DNA of 64,000 bases, from contig JAPZUF010000010.1 in the NCBI GenBank assembly GCA_027533395.1, forward strand, positions 186,001-250,000, read 5' to 3'. This document shows, in pieces, positions 26,399 through 34,459 of this stretch. The position numbers were made by a program, and so were the translations under genes. Numbering within the stretch: the first letter of the stretch is position 1; every line of letters starts with the position of its first letter. Under the pieces are notes generated by a model. The model was given only the letters and a program-made list of their open reading frames with translations. It was not told where the DNA came from and did no database searches. The stretch comes from Cyclobacteriaceae bacterium. GTDB lineage: Bacteria; Bacteroidota; Bacteroidia; Cytophagales; Cyclobacteriaceae.

Positions 26399-27622
26399 AT
26401 GAAAAAAGAATTAACCATAGGATTATTTGGTTTTGGTGTTGTGGGTCAGGGCTTGCATCAAGTCATCAGCCAGACCAAAGGTATAAAAGCCAGCATCAAG
26501 AAAATTGTAATTAAACATGCTGATAAAAACAGAACATTGCCCAAGCAGCATTTTACTACAGAAGCTAACGATGTACTATACGATCCGGACATCAATGTAA
26601 TTGTAGAATTAATAGACGATGCGCAGGCGGCATTTTCCATAGTGAAACAGGCTCTTCAAAATGGAAAGGATGTGGTTACAGCCAATAAAAAAATGCTGGC
26701 AGAAAACCTGGAAGAGATTTACGAATTACAGAAAATAACCGGTAAATCTGTTTTATACGAAGGTTCGGTGTGTGGCAGTATTCCCATCATCCGCAACTTG
26801 GAAGAATATTATGATAATGACCTAATCACTTCCATCGAAGGAATTTTTAATGGGTCAACCAATTACATCCTCACCAAAATTTTTGAAGAGAAAAAAAGTT
26901 ATGCAAGTGCCTTAATCAAAGCTCAAGAATTAGGTTTTGCAGAATCAAACCCTGATTTAGATGTGTTAGGCTTCGATCCAAAATTTAAATTGGTTATTGC
27001 TATTGCACATACATTTGGCGTGTTCGTGAAACCAGAACAAGTCATTAACCTCGGCATTGCTAACATAACAGATACAGATGTTCGCTTTGCGCGCGAGAAT
27101 GGATTTACCATTAAACTTATAGCTAGAGCGTTTAAGCAAGGTGGAAAAATTTATGGTTTTGTTGCACCACAATTGGTGAGTCAGCAGCACACTTTGTATA
27201 GTGTACGAAACGAGTTTAACGCTGTGCAAGTGGAAGGCGCATTTGCCGAAAAGCAATTGTTTGTAGGAAAAGGAGCTGGCAGTTTTCCAACAGCTAGTGC
27301 TGTGTTATCCGATATTTCTGCACTCAACTATCACTATCAGTACGAATACAAAAAACGAACACAAGGCGCAGTGCCCGAGTTTACAAATGCATTGCAAGTT
27401 GAGGCTTTGGTATCTTTCGAGAAAGGGAAAGGTATTACCAAAGATAGTTTCGAACATTTTCAGGAAGGCTATGCCTGGCAAGGACAAGAAATTTTACGTG
27501 GTTTTATTACATTGGAAAAACTTGCCGATATCGCTAAACAACCCGGTATCAGCATTTTATTAGCACCAGATGCCAGACTGAATCCGATAAAAATTAAACA
27601 AGAAGCAGAAGCCATTATTTGA
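26399..27622 (+). CDS. hom: Homoserine dehydrogenase
   Basis: A 407-residue oxidoreductase that reduces aspartate 4-semialdehyde to homoserine. The N-terminal NAD(P)-binding motif is GLFGFGVVGQGLHQ near residue 8, followed by VVTANKKMLAE near residue 95, which carries the catalytic-site lysine region, and the substrate-binding FNGSTNYILTKI near residue 150 and GFAESNPDLDVLGFDPKFKL near residue 180. There is no C-terminal ACT domain of normal size, so feedback inhibition of the classical type is unlikely. Together with metX and metY it provides the branch from aspartate to homocysteine. Confidence 0.93.
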   Translation: MKKELTIGLFGFGVVGQGLHQVISQTKGIKASIKKIVIKHADKNRTLPKQHFTTEANDVLYDPDINVIVELIDDAQAAFSIVKQALQNGKDVVTANKKMLAENLEEIYELQKITGKSVLYEGSVCGSIPIIRNLEEYYDNDLITSIEGIFNGSTNYILTKIFEEKKSYASALIKAQELGFAESNPDLDVLGFDPKFKLVIAIAHTFGVFVKPEQVINLGIANITDTDVRFARENGFTIKLIARAFKQGGKIYGFVAPQLVSQQHTLYSVRNEFNAVQVEGAFAEKQLFVGKGAGSFPTASAVLSDISALNYHYQYEYKKRTQGAVPEFTNALQVEALVSFEKGKGITKDSFEHFQEGYAWQGQEILRGFITLEKLADIAKQPGISILLAPDARLNPIKIKQEAEAII

Positions 27623-27781
27623 CTAAGTTTTATTGCCTGTAAGGGTAAAAAACTTAAACAAATTAACCTTTGAATCAACTTCGTTTGGTTTCGGAGTAGG
27701 TAAAATTTAAGAACTTGATTATAAGATACTTAAAGTCGTAAAATTTCGGGCACCGGTCGCATCTCGAATAGTTCGCGCCCT

Positions 27782-27789
27782 TATATTTG
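27782..27789 (+). promoter_or_regulatory. Candidate -7 promoter element (TATATTTG) of nqrF
   Basis: TATATTTG at 27782-27789 matches TAnnTTTG and lies 22 nt before the nqrF ATG. A -33 TTTG is not obvious. It suggests that nqrF has its own promoter. Confidence 0.5.
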
Positions 27790-27811
27790 TGGACTTAAAT
27801 TTTACCTGAAT

Positions 27812-29107
27812 ATGGTTATTACATCTTCAATCATTGCGTTTACCGTAGTAATTCTGTTGCTGGTGGCGCTTTTAATTTTTGCGCAGGCTAAGCTGGTGCA
27901 ATCCGGACCGGTTAAAGTGGTGATCAATGGCGAAAAAACAATTACCGTTTCTGCCGGCAGTTCACTTTTAACAACGCTTGCCAATGAGAAAATATTTTTG
28001 CCTTCAGCCTGTGGTGGTGGCGGAACTTGCGCTATGTGCAAGTGCGTGGTAGAATCTGGCGGTGGCGATGTATTGCCAACAGAAGTCGGTCACTTAAATC
28101 GCGCAGAAAAATTAAGCAATGTTCGCTTAGGTTGTCAGGTAAAAGTAAAACAAGACATGAACATCCGCATTCCGGATGAAATATTTGGTATTAAGAAGTG
28201 GGAATGTGAAGTAGTATCTAACTACAACGTGTCAACCTTTATTAAGGAATTTGTGGTGAAACTTCCTCCGGGTGAAACCTTAAACTTTGAAGCCGGTGGA
28301 TACATTCAAATAGATGTGCCTGCTTTGCAAACTAATTTTAAGGATATGGATATTACTCCACATCCGGAATTAGGCCACGCTAGCAAAGACGTATTTAAGC
28401 CAGACTGGGATAAGTTTAAGTTATGGGATTTGAAGATGAAGAATGATGAGCCCATCTTTCGTGCTTACTCCATGGCTAACCACCCTGCAGAAGGAAACAT
28501 CATCATGTTGAATATTCGAATTGCAACACCACCTTGGGACAAAGCGAACAACAAATGGATGGATGTAAATCCTGGTATTTGTTCTTCTTATGTATTCTCC
28601 AGAAAGCCTGGCGATAAAGTAACCATCTCGGGACCTTACGGTGAGTTCCACATTAACAAAACACAACGCGAGATGATTTACATCGGTGGTGGTGCAGGTA
28701 TGGCTCCGTTGCGTGCGCAGATTTTCCACTTATTCCATACAGAGAAAACAAAGCGTAAAGTTTCATATTGGTATGGCGGACGTTCAAAGAAAGAGTTATT
28801 CTATGTGGATCACTTCAGAAAAATTGAACAAGAGTTTCCGAACTTCCAATTCAACATTGGTTTGAGTGAGCCATTACCAGAAGACAACTGGAAAGTAAAG
28901 AAAAGCTTAGATGATAAAGAAGCCGATGGCTATGTTGGTTTCATACACAAATGTTTGTACGACAATTACCTAAGCAAACACGAATCGCCAGAAGATGTAG
29001 AATTCTATTTGTGCGGCCCTCCATTGATGAACGCTGCTGTATTGAAGATGTTAGATGATATGGGTATTCCGAAAGAAAACATTCGCTTTGACGATTTCGG
29101 AGGCTAA
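27812..29107 (+). CDS. nqrF: Na+-translocating NADH:quinone reductase subunit F
   Basis: NqrF takes electrons from NADH and passes them through FAD and a [2Fe-2S] cluster into the Na+-pumping Nqr complex of the inner membrane. The 431-residue protein has an N-terminal membrane helix (residues 5-24), a ferredoxin domain with C67, C73, C76 and C108, an FAD domain with the RAYSMANHP motif near residue 220, and an NAD domain with [15 protein letters not shown] near residue 290 and the C-terminal FLCGPP-type [13 protein letters not shown]. It is complete. The other five nqr genes are not next to it: upstream is hom, downstream the DUF559 element. Confidence 0.95.
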   Translation: MVITSSIIAFTVVILLLVALLIFAQAKLVQSGPVKVVINGEKTITVSAGSSLLTTLANEKIFLPSACGGGGTCAMCKCVVESGGGDVLPTEVGHLNRAEKLSNVRLGCQVKVKQDMNIRIPDEIFGIKKWECEVVSNYNVSTFIKEFVVKLPPGETLNFEAGGYIQIDVPALQTNFKDMDITPHPELGHASKDVFKPDWDKFKLWDLKMKNDEPIFRAYSMANHPAEGNIIMLNIRIATPPWDKANNKWMDVNPGICSSYVFSRKPGDKVTISGPYGEFHINKTQREMIYIGGGAGMAPLRAQIFHLFHTEKTKRKVSYWYGGRSKKELFYVDHFRKIEQEFPNFQFNIGLSEPLPEDNWKVKKSLDDKEADGYVGFIHKCLYDNYLSKHESPEDVEFYLCGPPLMNAAVLKMLDDMGIPKENIRFDDFGG

Positions 29108-29130
29108 GACTTTTAATTTGAAAAAAAGAA

Positions 29131-29159
29131 AAGACCACGCGAAAGTGTGGTCTTTTTTT
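29131..29159 (+). terminator. Intrinsic terminator after nqrF
   Basis: AAGACCACGC (29131-29140) pairs with GTGTGGTCTT (29145-29154) around the GAAA tetraloop, with one G-U pair, and a seven-T tract follows. This is a strong terminator directly after nqrF. Confidence 0.92.
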
Positions 29160-29211
29160 ATGATGTTTAATTTATAAATCCTTTCTTAAATTTTTCTGAG
29201 ACTTGCTCAAT

Positions 29212-29263
29212 CTTCCCCTCCTTTGGAGGGGTGTCCGAAGGACGGGGTGGTAGTAATTGACAA
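29212..29263 (+). repeat. Hairpin repeat unit A (left, direct orientation)
   Basis: CCCCTCC-TTT-GGAGGGG (29215-29231) is followed at once by GTCC-GAA-GGAC (29233-29243), then GGGGTGG and a tail TAATTGACAA. The same order appears, inverted, in the unit at 29855-29899. Confidence 0.85.
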
Positions 29264-29330
29264 GTAAAAAATTAGTAACATCCAAAGCCGAAAGCGATTA
29301 CCCAAAAATATAAATTCACTTTCATGTGAA

Positions 29331-29368
29331 GGAGGAGTGTCCGAAGGACGGGTTGGTAAAATTGACAA
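29331..29368 (+). repeat. Hairpin repeat unit B (left, direct orientation, partly decayed)
   Basis: GGAGGAGTGTCCGAAGGACG and the tail AATTGACAA match unit A with a few substitutions. The second hairpin GTCC-GAA-GGAC (29339-29349) is intact, the first has lost its left arm and is preceded by a different small stem TTCAC/GTGAA at 29315-29330. Confidence 0.75.
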
Positions 29369-29428
29369 ACAATAGTTACTTAAACAACATAAAAAGTATA
29401 GTTGAGCGTGATAAATGATTAATTGTTA

Positions 29429-29899
29429 ATGGAAGACAGTGACTTGAATTTTTCATCAAACGAAAAGATACCTGAAAAGCGGGTTAGCAGAAACACAAAG
29501 AATTATATGAGCCTTCCCTTTAACCCAAATCTAAAAGATCGAGCAAAAGCATTGCGAAAAGCTGGCAATTTAGCTGAAGTACTATTTTGGAAAAAAGTAA
29601 AAAACAAACAGTTTAAAGGTTACGATTTTGATAGGCAAAAAATTGTAGGTAATTACATTGTCGATTTTTATAGCAGTAATTGTCAGGTAGTAATTGAAAT
29701 TGATGGAAGCAGCCACATTGATAAAGAGGAGTATGATGCTGAACGTGATGCTTATTTAAAGGTCTTAGGGTTAACGGTTATTCACATTCAGGCGGAAGAT
29801 GTGTTGGGTAATGTAGATAGTGTGATTGAGGTGTTGCATGGTCATGTAGCGTTTGGACCACCCCGCCCTTCGGGCACCTCTCCAATGGAGGGGAATTAA
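29429..29899 (+). CDS. DUF559 domain protein (Vsr/PD-(D/E)xK endonuclease-like)
   Basis: A 156-residue cytosolic protein with the DUF559 core: RAKALRKAGNLAEVLFWKKVKNKQFKGYDFDRQKIVGNYIVDFY and VVIEIDGSSH, where VDF(Y)…EIDG is the D…E-x-D/K metal site of the very-short-patch-repair-type nuclease fold. The C terminus is odd: the last 14 codons, GPPRPSGTSPMEGN, are simply a translation of repeat unit C, so the stop codon lies inside the repeat. The ATG at 29429 was preferred to a TTG 6 nt upstream. DUF559 proteins are common in Bacteroidota and have no settled function; a role in the movement or processing of the flanking repeats is my hypothesis. Confidence 0.82.
   Translation: MEDSDLNFSSNEKIPEKRVSRNTKNYMSLPFNPNLKDRAKALRKAGNLAEVLFWKKVKNKQFKGYDFDRQKIVGNYIVDFYSSNCQVVIEIDGSSHIDKEEYDAERDAYLKVLGLTVIHIQAEDVLGNVDSVIEVLHGHVAFGPPRPSGTSPMEGN
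29855..29899 (-). repeat. Hairpin repeat unit C (right, inverted), overlapping the DUF559 stop codon
   Basis: Read on the minus strand it matches unit A: stem CCTCTCC-AAT-GGAGGGG (29877-29893) and stem GCCC-TTC-GGGC (29865-29875). Relative to unit A, one base pair of the second hairpin has changed from T-A to C-G on both arms, and one pair of the first from C-G to a T-G wobble, so pairing is kept. Confidence 0.85.
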
Positions 29900-29904
29900 T
29901 TGGT

Positions 29905-30020
29905 GCATCTTCGGGCACGTCTTCAAAGAAGGGAGATTAATAAGAATAATTTCTAATACTTGTCTAAAGGAGGGGAATTAATCAATACACATTCGAGCAC
30001 TTCTCCAACGGTGGGATATA
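29905..30020 (-). repeat. Three decayed copies of the inverted repeat unit (D, E, F)
   Basis: GCATCTTCGGGCACGTCTTC…GGGAGATTAAT (29905-29940), TCTAAAGGAGGGGAATTAAT (about 29963-29982) and ATTCGAGCACTTCTCC…GGTGGGATA (29991-30020) are recognisable fragments of unit C in the same orientation. From 30021 to 30235 I see no gene, repeat or regulatory site that I can support. Confidence 0.6.
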
Positions 30021-30235
30021 TATAAACTTAACTTTACTCGCCTATACAAAGAAGGATAAGTAAACAACTTTTAGTTAACTATTCATGTGCGCAGGAGAAA
30101 GACAAAGGAATTTTAGCAATAATCTAATAGAATAAGACTTAAGCAAATTATATCCATAACTTATTATTGGTTTAAGCTATAAAAAATTCTTTTATCAGAT
30201 TTATAGCTAAGCTGCGAATTCCTTTAATGGAAGGA

Positions 30236-31321
30236 TTAATCTTTTTTTAATTCACCCATTGCAGGCAATGCCTGATTTTGAAAATTGAAAAGTGCTTGGT
30301 TTTCCCAAGGTGATGCATTGTTGGCTTGGTTTCCTTTCCAAGCAATTAATTCTGCTCCCCAATAGCACAAACCTTTTCCGTTCGGGATTTCTTCCATCAT
30401 ATTGCGTAAGGATTGTATAAAGGCACGTTGTCCCTCTGTGCTCGCAGGGAATCCAGGTAAGATAAGTTGTTCTTCTTCGCCTACTATGTTGTTGGTCCAG
30501 TCGTTCCATTCTAAGGTAAATGGATATGCTGTTTCTGCTATTACAATTTCTTTGTTATGTGTTAAGGCAAGAGTGGTTAATTCATTTTTTAAATTATTCA
30601 ATGATTTACCATGCCAGATGGGATAATAAGAAATGCCAATCATATCATAGTCCAACAGTGCAACTTGATTAAAAAACCATGCTGCACCTTCTATACCCGC
30701 ATAGTGAATAATAATTTTAGCCTTGGGCGTTTCTTTTCTTACTACATTAATAGCTGAAGTCATTAAAGCAATAAAGTTGGAGTATTGTTCGACAATATTA
30801 CCCTGAGGATGTAAAAAGCCAGGATTGATTTCATTGCCTATTTGAATGTAATCCGGTTTTATTTCTGTAACAATGCGTAACGTGTATTCCGATACTTCTT
30901 TTTGTAAAGATTGAAAATCCAAATTTTTCCAAGCAAGCGGTGTTATTTGATGAGCGGGGTCGGCCCAAGTATCGGAATAATGTACTGTGAGCCATATTTT
31001 AAAACCCATACTCCGTAATTTTGTACTAAATTCTTTTACTTCGTTAAAGCCTGAATGCTGGCTTGTTGGATTAACCCAAATTCTTAAGCGGACTGTATTA
31101 ACCCCACTCGACTTTATGATATCTAGAAAATCTTTTTGATTTCCATTGATATCTAAAAAAACCGCATTGGTTTCATCTATTTCCGGAAAATTTGAAATAT
31201 CTACCGCTGAAACAAAATCAAGATTTCCATTAGGAAAATCATCTACTTGCTCTTGTCGACAAGCAGTTAGGCATATCCATGTGAATATAAAAATAGCTAT
31301 GCTTCTGAATTGCTTTATCAT
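30236..31321 (-). CDS. Lipoprotein arabinogalactan endo-beta-1,4-galactanase (GH53)
   Basis: A 361-residue surface or periplasmic lipoprotein (signal IAIFIFTWICLTAC, lipobox cysteine near residue 21) with a GH53 TIM-barrel. Family segments are all present: GVNTVRLRIWVNP, WLTVHYSDTWADPAHQ, the acid/base glutamate in YIQIGNEINPGFLHP and the nucleophile glutamate in VIAETAYPF. It would cut beta-1,4-galactan of pectin side chains or type I arabinogalactan. There is no SusC/SusD pair or other glycosidase around it, so it is not in a canonical polysaccharide utilisation locus. The gene is monocistronic. Confidence 0.88.
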   Translation of the reverse strand: MIKQFRSIAIFIFTWICLTACRQEQVDDFPNGNLDFVSAVDISNFPEIDETNAVFLDINGNQKDFLDIIKSSGVNTVRLRIWVNPTSQHSGFNEVKEFSTKLRSMGFKIWLTVHYSDTWADPAHQITPLAWKNLDFQSLQKEVSEYTLRIVTEIKPDYIQIGNEINPGFLHPQGNIVEQYSNFIALMTSAINVVRKETPKAKIIIHYAGIEGAAWFFNQVALLDYDMIGISYYPIWHGKSLNNLKNELTTLALTHNKEIVIAETAYPFTLEWNDWTNNIVGEEEQLILPGFPASTEGQRAFIQSLRNMMEEIPNGKGLCYWGAELIAWKGNQANNASPWENQALFNFQNQALPAMGELKKD

Positions 31322-31469
31322 AACTAAAGATACTTTTAAATAGTATGAAATGAAGTTTAATATATCTAAAGTGTGTATTTGAGGATAGGCCTCAATTTCA
31401 TAAAAGCAAATAAGGTGTTAACTAAAAAATTGAATGACAAATTCGTATATCTATTTATAAAGAATACAA

Positions 31470-32375
31470 TCACCAAAGTTGCTTAGGATATTCTCCTTGA
31501 TTGACCAACTCTAAAATTTTTGCTGATACAGCGTCTTTATCTTCTTTATAAGTTACACCAAACCAAATATCACCGCCTTTCAAAATTTTTACTTTTCCCT
31601 TACCTTCTTTAATCATTTTGTTGCCTACTAAAGGAATAAAAAATTCTGCTTTTGGATTATTGCTGTTTTCTTTAAGGAATTCGTAAAACATTTTTTCGGT
31701 GATGTTAAAAATATCCGGATAGAAGCCCCAGAAATTCATCGAGGTTGGCGTTTCAGGATTCATCTCAATATCACCATCTTTTTCTTTAGCAATGATTTTG
31801 TTTCCTTCTTTTACAATGGTAGTACGCTCAACAACTGAGGTCAAATATCCGTTGGCATCTTGTTCGCCACAACCACGTGATACACTGCCATGATCCGACA
31901 AAACATTTTTTAATGTATAACCCACCATTGCATGTGCACCACTGTTATCATTTCTAAAATAATCCGCTAAAGATTGAAAGGCTGAACGACCATAAAAATC
32001 ATCCGCATTAATCACTGCGAAAGGTTCATTGATGGCATTTTTAGCACAAAGCACAGCGTGAGAAGTTCCCCACGGTTTTGTGCGTTTGTTGCTTGCAAAT
32101 TCTTTAGGCACATAAGTATCTAATGCCTGTATAACAAAATCAATTCTTAGTTTACCTTTTAATTTAGGTTCAAATCTCTCTTTAACAGTTTGTAAAATTT
32201 CTTCGCGTACGATAAAAACAACTTTTTTAAAGCCGGCACGAATGGCATCGTATAAAGAATAATCCATAATGGTTTCTCCACTTGGGCCAAAGCCATCAAT
32301 TTGTTTAATGCCACCATAGCGACTACCCATTCCGGCTGCTAACACAAGGAGTGTAAGGTCTTTTTTATTTTCCAT
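31470..32375 (-). CDS. Sugar-phosphate nucleotidyltransferase family protein
   Basis: A 301-residue NTP-transferase of the GT-A-like fold. It starts LTLLVLAAGMGSRYGGIKQID, the nucleotide-binding loop of sugar nucleotidyltransferases (LAAGxGxR), continues with WGTSHAVLCAKNAI near residue 104 and the metal-binding INADDFYG near residue 122. The exact substrate is not visible; this subgroup is often annotated only as a nucleotidyltransferase. It could make a nucleotide sugar for a surface glycan. It is monocistronic, with 94 nt to the GH53 gene's upstream coordinate neighbour and 87 nt to the NadR-like gene. Confidence 0.78.
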   Translation of the reverse strand: MENKKDLTLLVLAAGMGSRYGGIKQIDGFGPSGETIMDYSLYDAIRAGFKKVVFIVREEILQTVKERFEPKLKGKLRIDFVIQALDTYVPKEFASNKRTKPWGTSHAVLCAKNAINEPFAVINADDFYGRSAFQSLADYFRNDNSGAHAMVGYTLKNVLSDHGSVSRGCGEQDANGYLTSVVERTTIVKEGNKIIAKEKDGDIEMNPETPTSMNFWGFYPDIFNITEKMFYEFLKENSNNPKAEFFIPLVGNKMIKEGKGKVKILKGGDIWFGVTYKEDKDAVSAKILELVNQGEYPKQLW

Positions 32376-32462
32376 GACAAATCTTTTCTATACAAAAATA
32401 CAATTTAATTGGAATTGAAGTATCGTGCGATGCGCATAATTAGCCAACTTTCCTATTGATGC

Positions 32463-32990
32463 CTAAGGTTTGATATCATGTTTTTCCTGAAGTATATTAA
32501 GGATAATTGCTTCTCGTTCTTCCCAGTTTCCTTTCACTATTGTATAATGAATGATTCTTTTTTCTAACTCTTCCTTAAAAAGATTATGCATATTCTCTCT
32601 TTCATTACCTAAATCTCTTAATCCATCTGCGACCCATGGAACGTCTGGTTCAAATAGAAAGTAATGATCATACCGTATCATGTTTTCAAATTGATACAAA
32701 ATAGGAGGTACTACTTTTAAATATTTTCGAGAGTATACTTGTGTCGTTATTACATCGGTGTCGCAAAATAAAATACCATTAGCTTGCTTTAACTTTTCAA
32801 AAACTCTTTCGGTTTGTAAGCGACCTATTGTAATGATATCCTCTCTGTTAAAAGAATTAGTGTTTACAATTTCCCTTGCTACTTCCGGTACACAAACAGT
32901 TTTGAATAGTTTCGCCATTTTGTTTGCCATAATAGATTTACCGGTGCTTTCACTTCCGTAGAAACAAATTAAGATGGGTTTAGATGGCAT
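32463..32990 (-). CDS. NadR-like ribosylnicotinamide kinase (AAA_28 ATPase)
   Basis: A 175-residue P-loop kinase related to the C-terminal kinase domain of NadR. The P loop is ICFYGSESTGKS at residues 8-19; VPEVAREIV near residue 34 and ILFCDTDVITTQVYSRKYL near residue 74 are the family segments that bind the nicotinamide riboside and metal. It would phosphorylate nicotinamide riboside to NMN. The N-terminal adenylyltransferase domain of full NadR is missing. Its gene overlaps the end of pnuC by 11 nt, and the transporter-kinase pair is a recognised NAD-salvage arrangement, which supports the call. Confidence 0.85.
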   Translation of the reverse strand: MPSKPILICFYGSESTGKSIMANKMAKLFKTVCVPEVAREIVNTNSFNREDIITIGRLQTERVFEKLKQANGILFCDTDVITTQVYSRKYLKVVPPILYQFENMIRYDHYFLFEPDVPWVADGLRDLGNERENMHNLFKEELEKRIIHYTIVKGNWEEREAIILNILQEKHDIKP

Positions 32991-33636
32991 AACTCAAAGC
33001 TTCTTTGCGCCAACGGATAAAACCAAAAGCAGCGATGATACAAAAGACAAAATATTCTGCACCAACAAAATAAATCCCTTTGCTGAAATACAATGCTGTA
33101 GCTACAATATCAACAGCGAGCCATATTAACCAACACTCAACTTTCTTTTGCACCATTAAATAAGTAGCAACAATGCTCATGATGGTAACGAAAGAATCGA
33201 GATAAGGAAAAGCGCTGGGTTGCTGGAATAATTTAGGAATGACTAAATGTAATTTACTGGCAAATAAGCCGAATAAAAATGTGATGATGAATCCTGCTAA
33301 GCAAATGAAGGTTAGCAGCTTTTTTGATGTAAATGAAACGCGTAATTCTTTCTTTTGGTCTTCTTCACTTTTATGGGGATGTGACCACCGCCACCAACCT
33401 ATAATATTGGTAACAAAAAAGAAAACCTGTAAGAACATGTCCGGATACAACTGTATCTGATAAAAAAGAAAAAAGAAAAGGGTAACATTAATTAATCCTA
33501 ATGGCCAACTGATGATTTTTCCTTTGGCAGAAAGCCAAACAGCTAGAGCACCAGCTAGTGTTCCAAAGAATTCGAGGTAACTCATATTGTAACCCCAAAG
33601 TGTAAAGAAGATGGATTGATGATTAAAGAAATTCAT
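32980..33636 (-). CDS. pnuC: Nicotinamide riboside transporter PnuC
   Basis: A 218-residue inner-membrane protein with about seven hydrophobic helices. The segments MSYLEFFGTLAGALAVWLSAKGKIISWPLGLINV and LQVFFFVTNIIGWWRW, with WPxG and NxxGWWxW, are characteristic of PnuC, which imports nicotinamide riboside by facilitated diffusion with trapping by phosphorylation. The N-terminal FFNHQSIFFTLWGYN before MSYLEF fits a longer family N terminus, so I kept ATG at 33636. The trapping kinase is encoded immediately downstream in an overlapping gene. Confidence 0.93.
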   Translation of the reverse strand: MNFFNHQSIFFTLWGYNMSYLEFFGTLAGALAVWLSAKGKIISWPLGLINVTLFFFLFYQIQLYPDMFLQVFFFVTNIIGWWRWSHPHKSEEDQKKELRVSFTSKKLLTFICLAGFIITFLFGLFASKLHLVIPKLFQQPSAFPYLDSFVTIMSIVATYLMVQKKVECWLIWLAVDIVATALYFSKGIYFVGAEYFVFCIIAAFGFIRWRKEALSYAI

Positions 33637-33662
33637 GTAAATTGATGCGAAGTTAAACTTTT

Positions 33663-34457
33663 ATGAGAAGAATTTTAACACTCGTTTGGGGCATTAATTT
33701 TTATCTTTTTCTTTCTGCATATGGGCAAAATAAAGAGCTTCTTTTTCCTAGGCTATACAATGATTTATATGGCCCTGATTTAGAGAAAATTTTTATTGAT
33801 CAAAATTGGTATAAAGGCACGATAAACCTAAATGATAATACTGAACTAGTTGGCTTACTTAATTATAACGCGAGTACTGGTATTTTACGGTATAAAAATA
33901 ATGAAGAGATAAAGTCATTTTTACCTCGTGCTGTGGTTTCATTCAGATTAGAAGATAAAGCTTCAAGTGCTGACAGATTGTTTTACTCATTTGAATATGA
34001 AGATGTGGACAATCCGATTAAGCAAGCTCATTTTTTTGAAGTAATACGAGAATATGAAGATTTTGCTGTATTATCTGAAGCAAGCAAAATTGAATTAAAA
34101 GTTGCAAAGAATGGTTTGCTTAATGAAAATAATAATGCATTCTGGAGACAAGATAATAAATCCCCCCAAAATATAGGATTAGGCACAGAACAGAAAATCT
34201 GTTTGTACATTTTCGATTTTAAAAATGAGAAGATTGAGAAGATATTCGAAGAACGTATTCGGTTTAAACAACCTGATGTTTTTAGAAGAGTTAATAGTGA
34301 TATCAAAAATACATTTGAAGGCCGTGAGTATTTCCGAAATTGGATGGGGACAAATTTTGAGAGAGTTGAAAATTACAGAAAGGAATATGACTTGCGTTAC
34401 AAATCAGCAATTGACATAATTAGTTTAATAGATTACTACGTTTCTATTCGCGAGTAA
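33663..34457 (+). CDS. Secreted hypothetical protein, unknown function
   Basis: A 264-residue protein with a signal peptide (LTLVWGINFYLFLSAYGQ, cleavage before Gln near residue 22). The mature part has KGTINLNDNTELVGLLNYNASTGILRYKNNEEIKSFLPRAVVSFRLED, a beta-type pattern I have seen in uncharacterised periplasmic proteins of this phylum, followed by mixed alpha/beta sequence with no catalytic motif. It lies between the divergent pnuC gene and the convergent aldehyde dehydrogenase gene. Its stop is 2 nt from the stop of the latter, so no terminator fits in between. Confidence 0.65.
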   Translation: MRRILTLVWGINFYLFLSAYGQNKELLFPRLYNDLYGPDLEKIFIDQNWYKGTINLNDNTELVGLLNYNASTGILRYKNNEEIKSFLPRAVVSFRLEDKASSADRLFYSFEYEDVDNPIKQAHFFEVIREYEDFAVLSEASKIELKVAKNGLLNENNNAFWRQDNKSPQNIGLGTEQKICLYIFDFKNEKIEKIFEERIRFKQPDVFRRVNSDIKNTFEGREYFRNWMGTNFERVENYRKEYDLRYKSAIDIISLIDYYVSIRE

Positions 34458-34459
34458 TC

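Larger units (their letters stand above)
29212..30020. mobile_element. Putative hairpin-repeat element carrying a DUF559 gene between inverted repeat clusters
   Basis: Two plus-oriented repeat units (29212-29263 and 29331-29368) lie upstream and one good plus three decayed inverted units (29855-30020) lie downstream of a DUF559 gene. Each unit contains two adjacent hairpins. The inverted arrangement, with the gene's last codons lying inside the first right-hand unit, is what a small autonomous or formerly mobile element would look like. I see no target-site duplication with certainty and no transposase. The mobility is inferred, the repeat arrangement is seen. Confidence 0.55.

Noticed and set aside
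29212-30020. CRISPR array
   Set aside because: Repeats are few, inverted on the two sides and not regularly spaced; no cas genes are present.
30236-31321. Polysaccharide utilisation locus around the GH53 gene
   Set aside because: No SusC/SusD-like, sulfatase or other glycosidase gene lies nearby.
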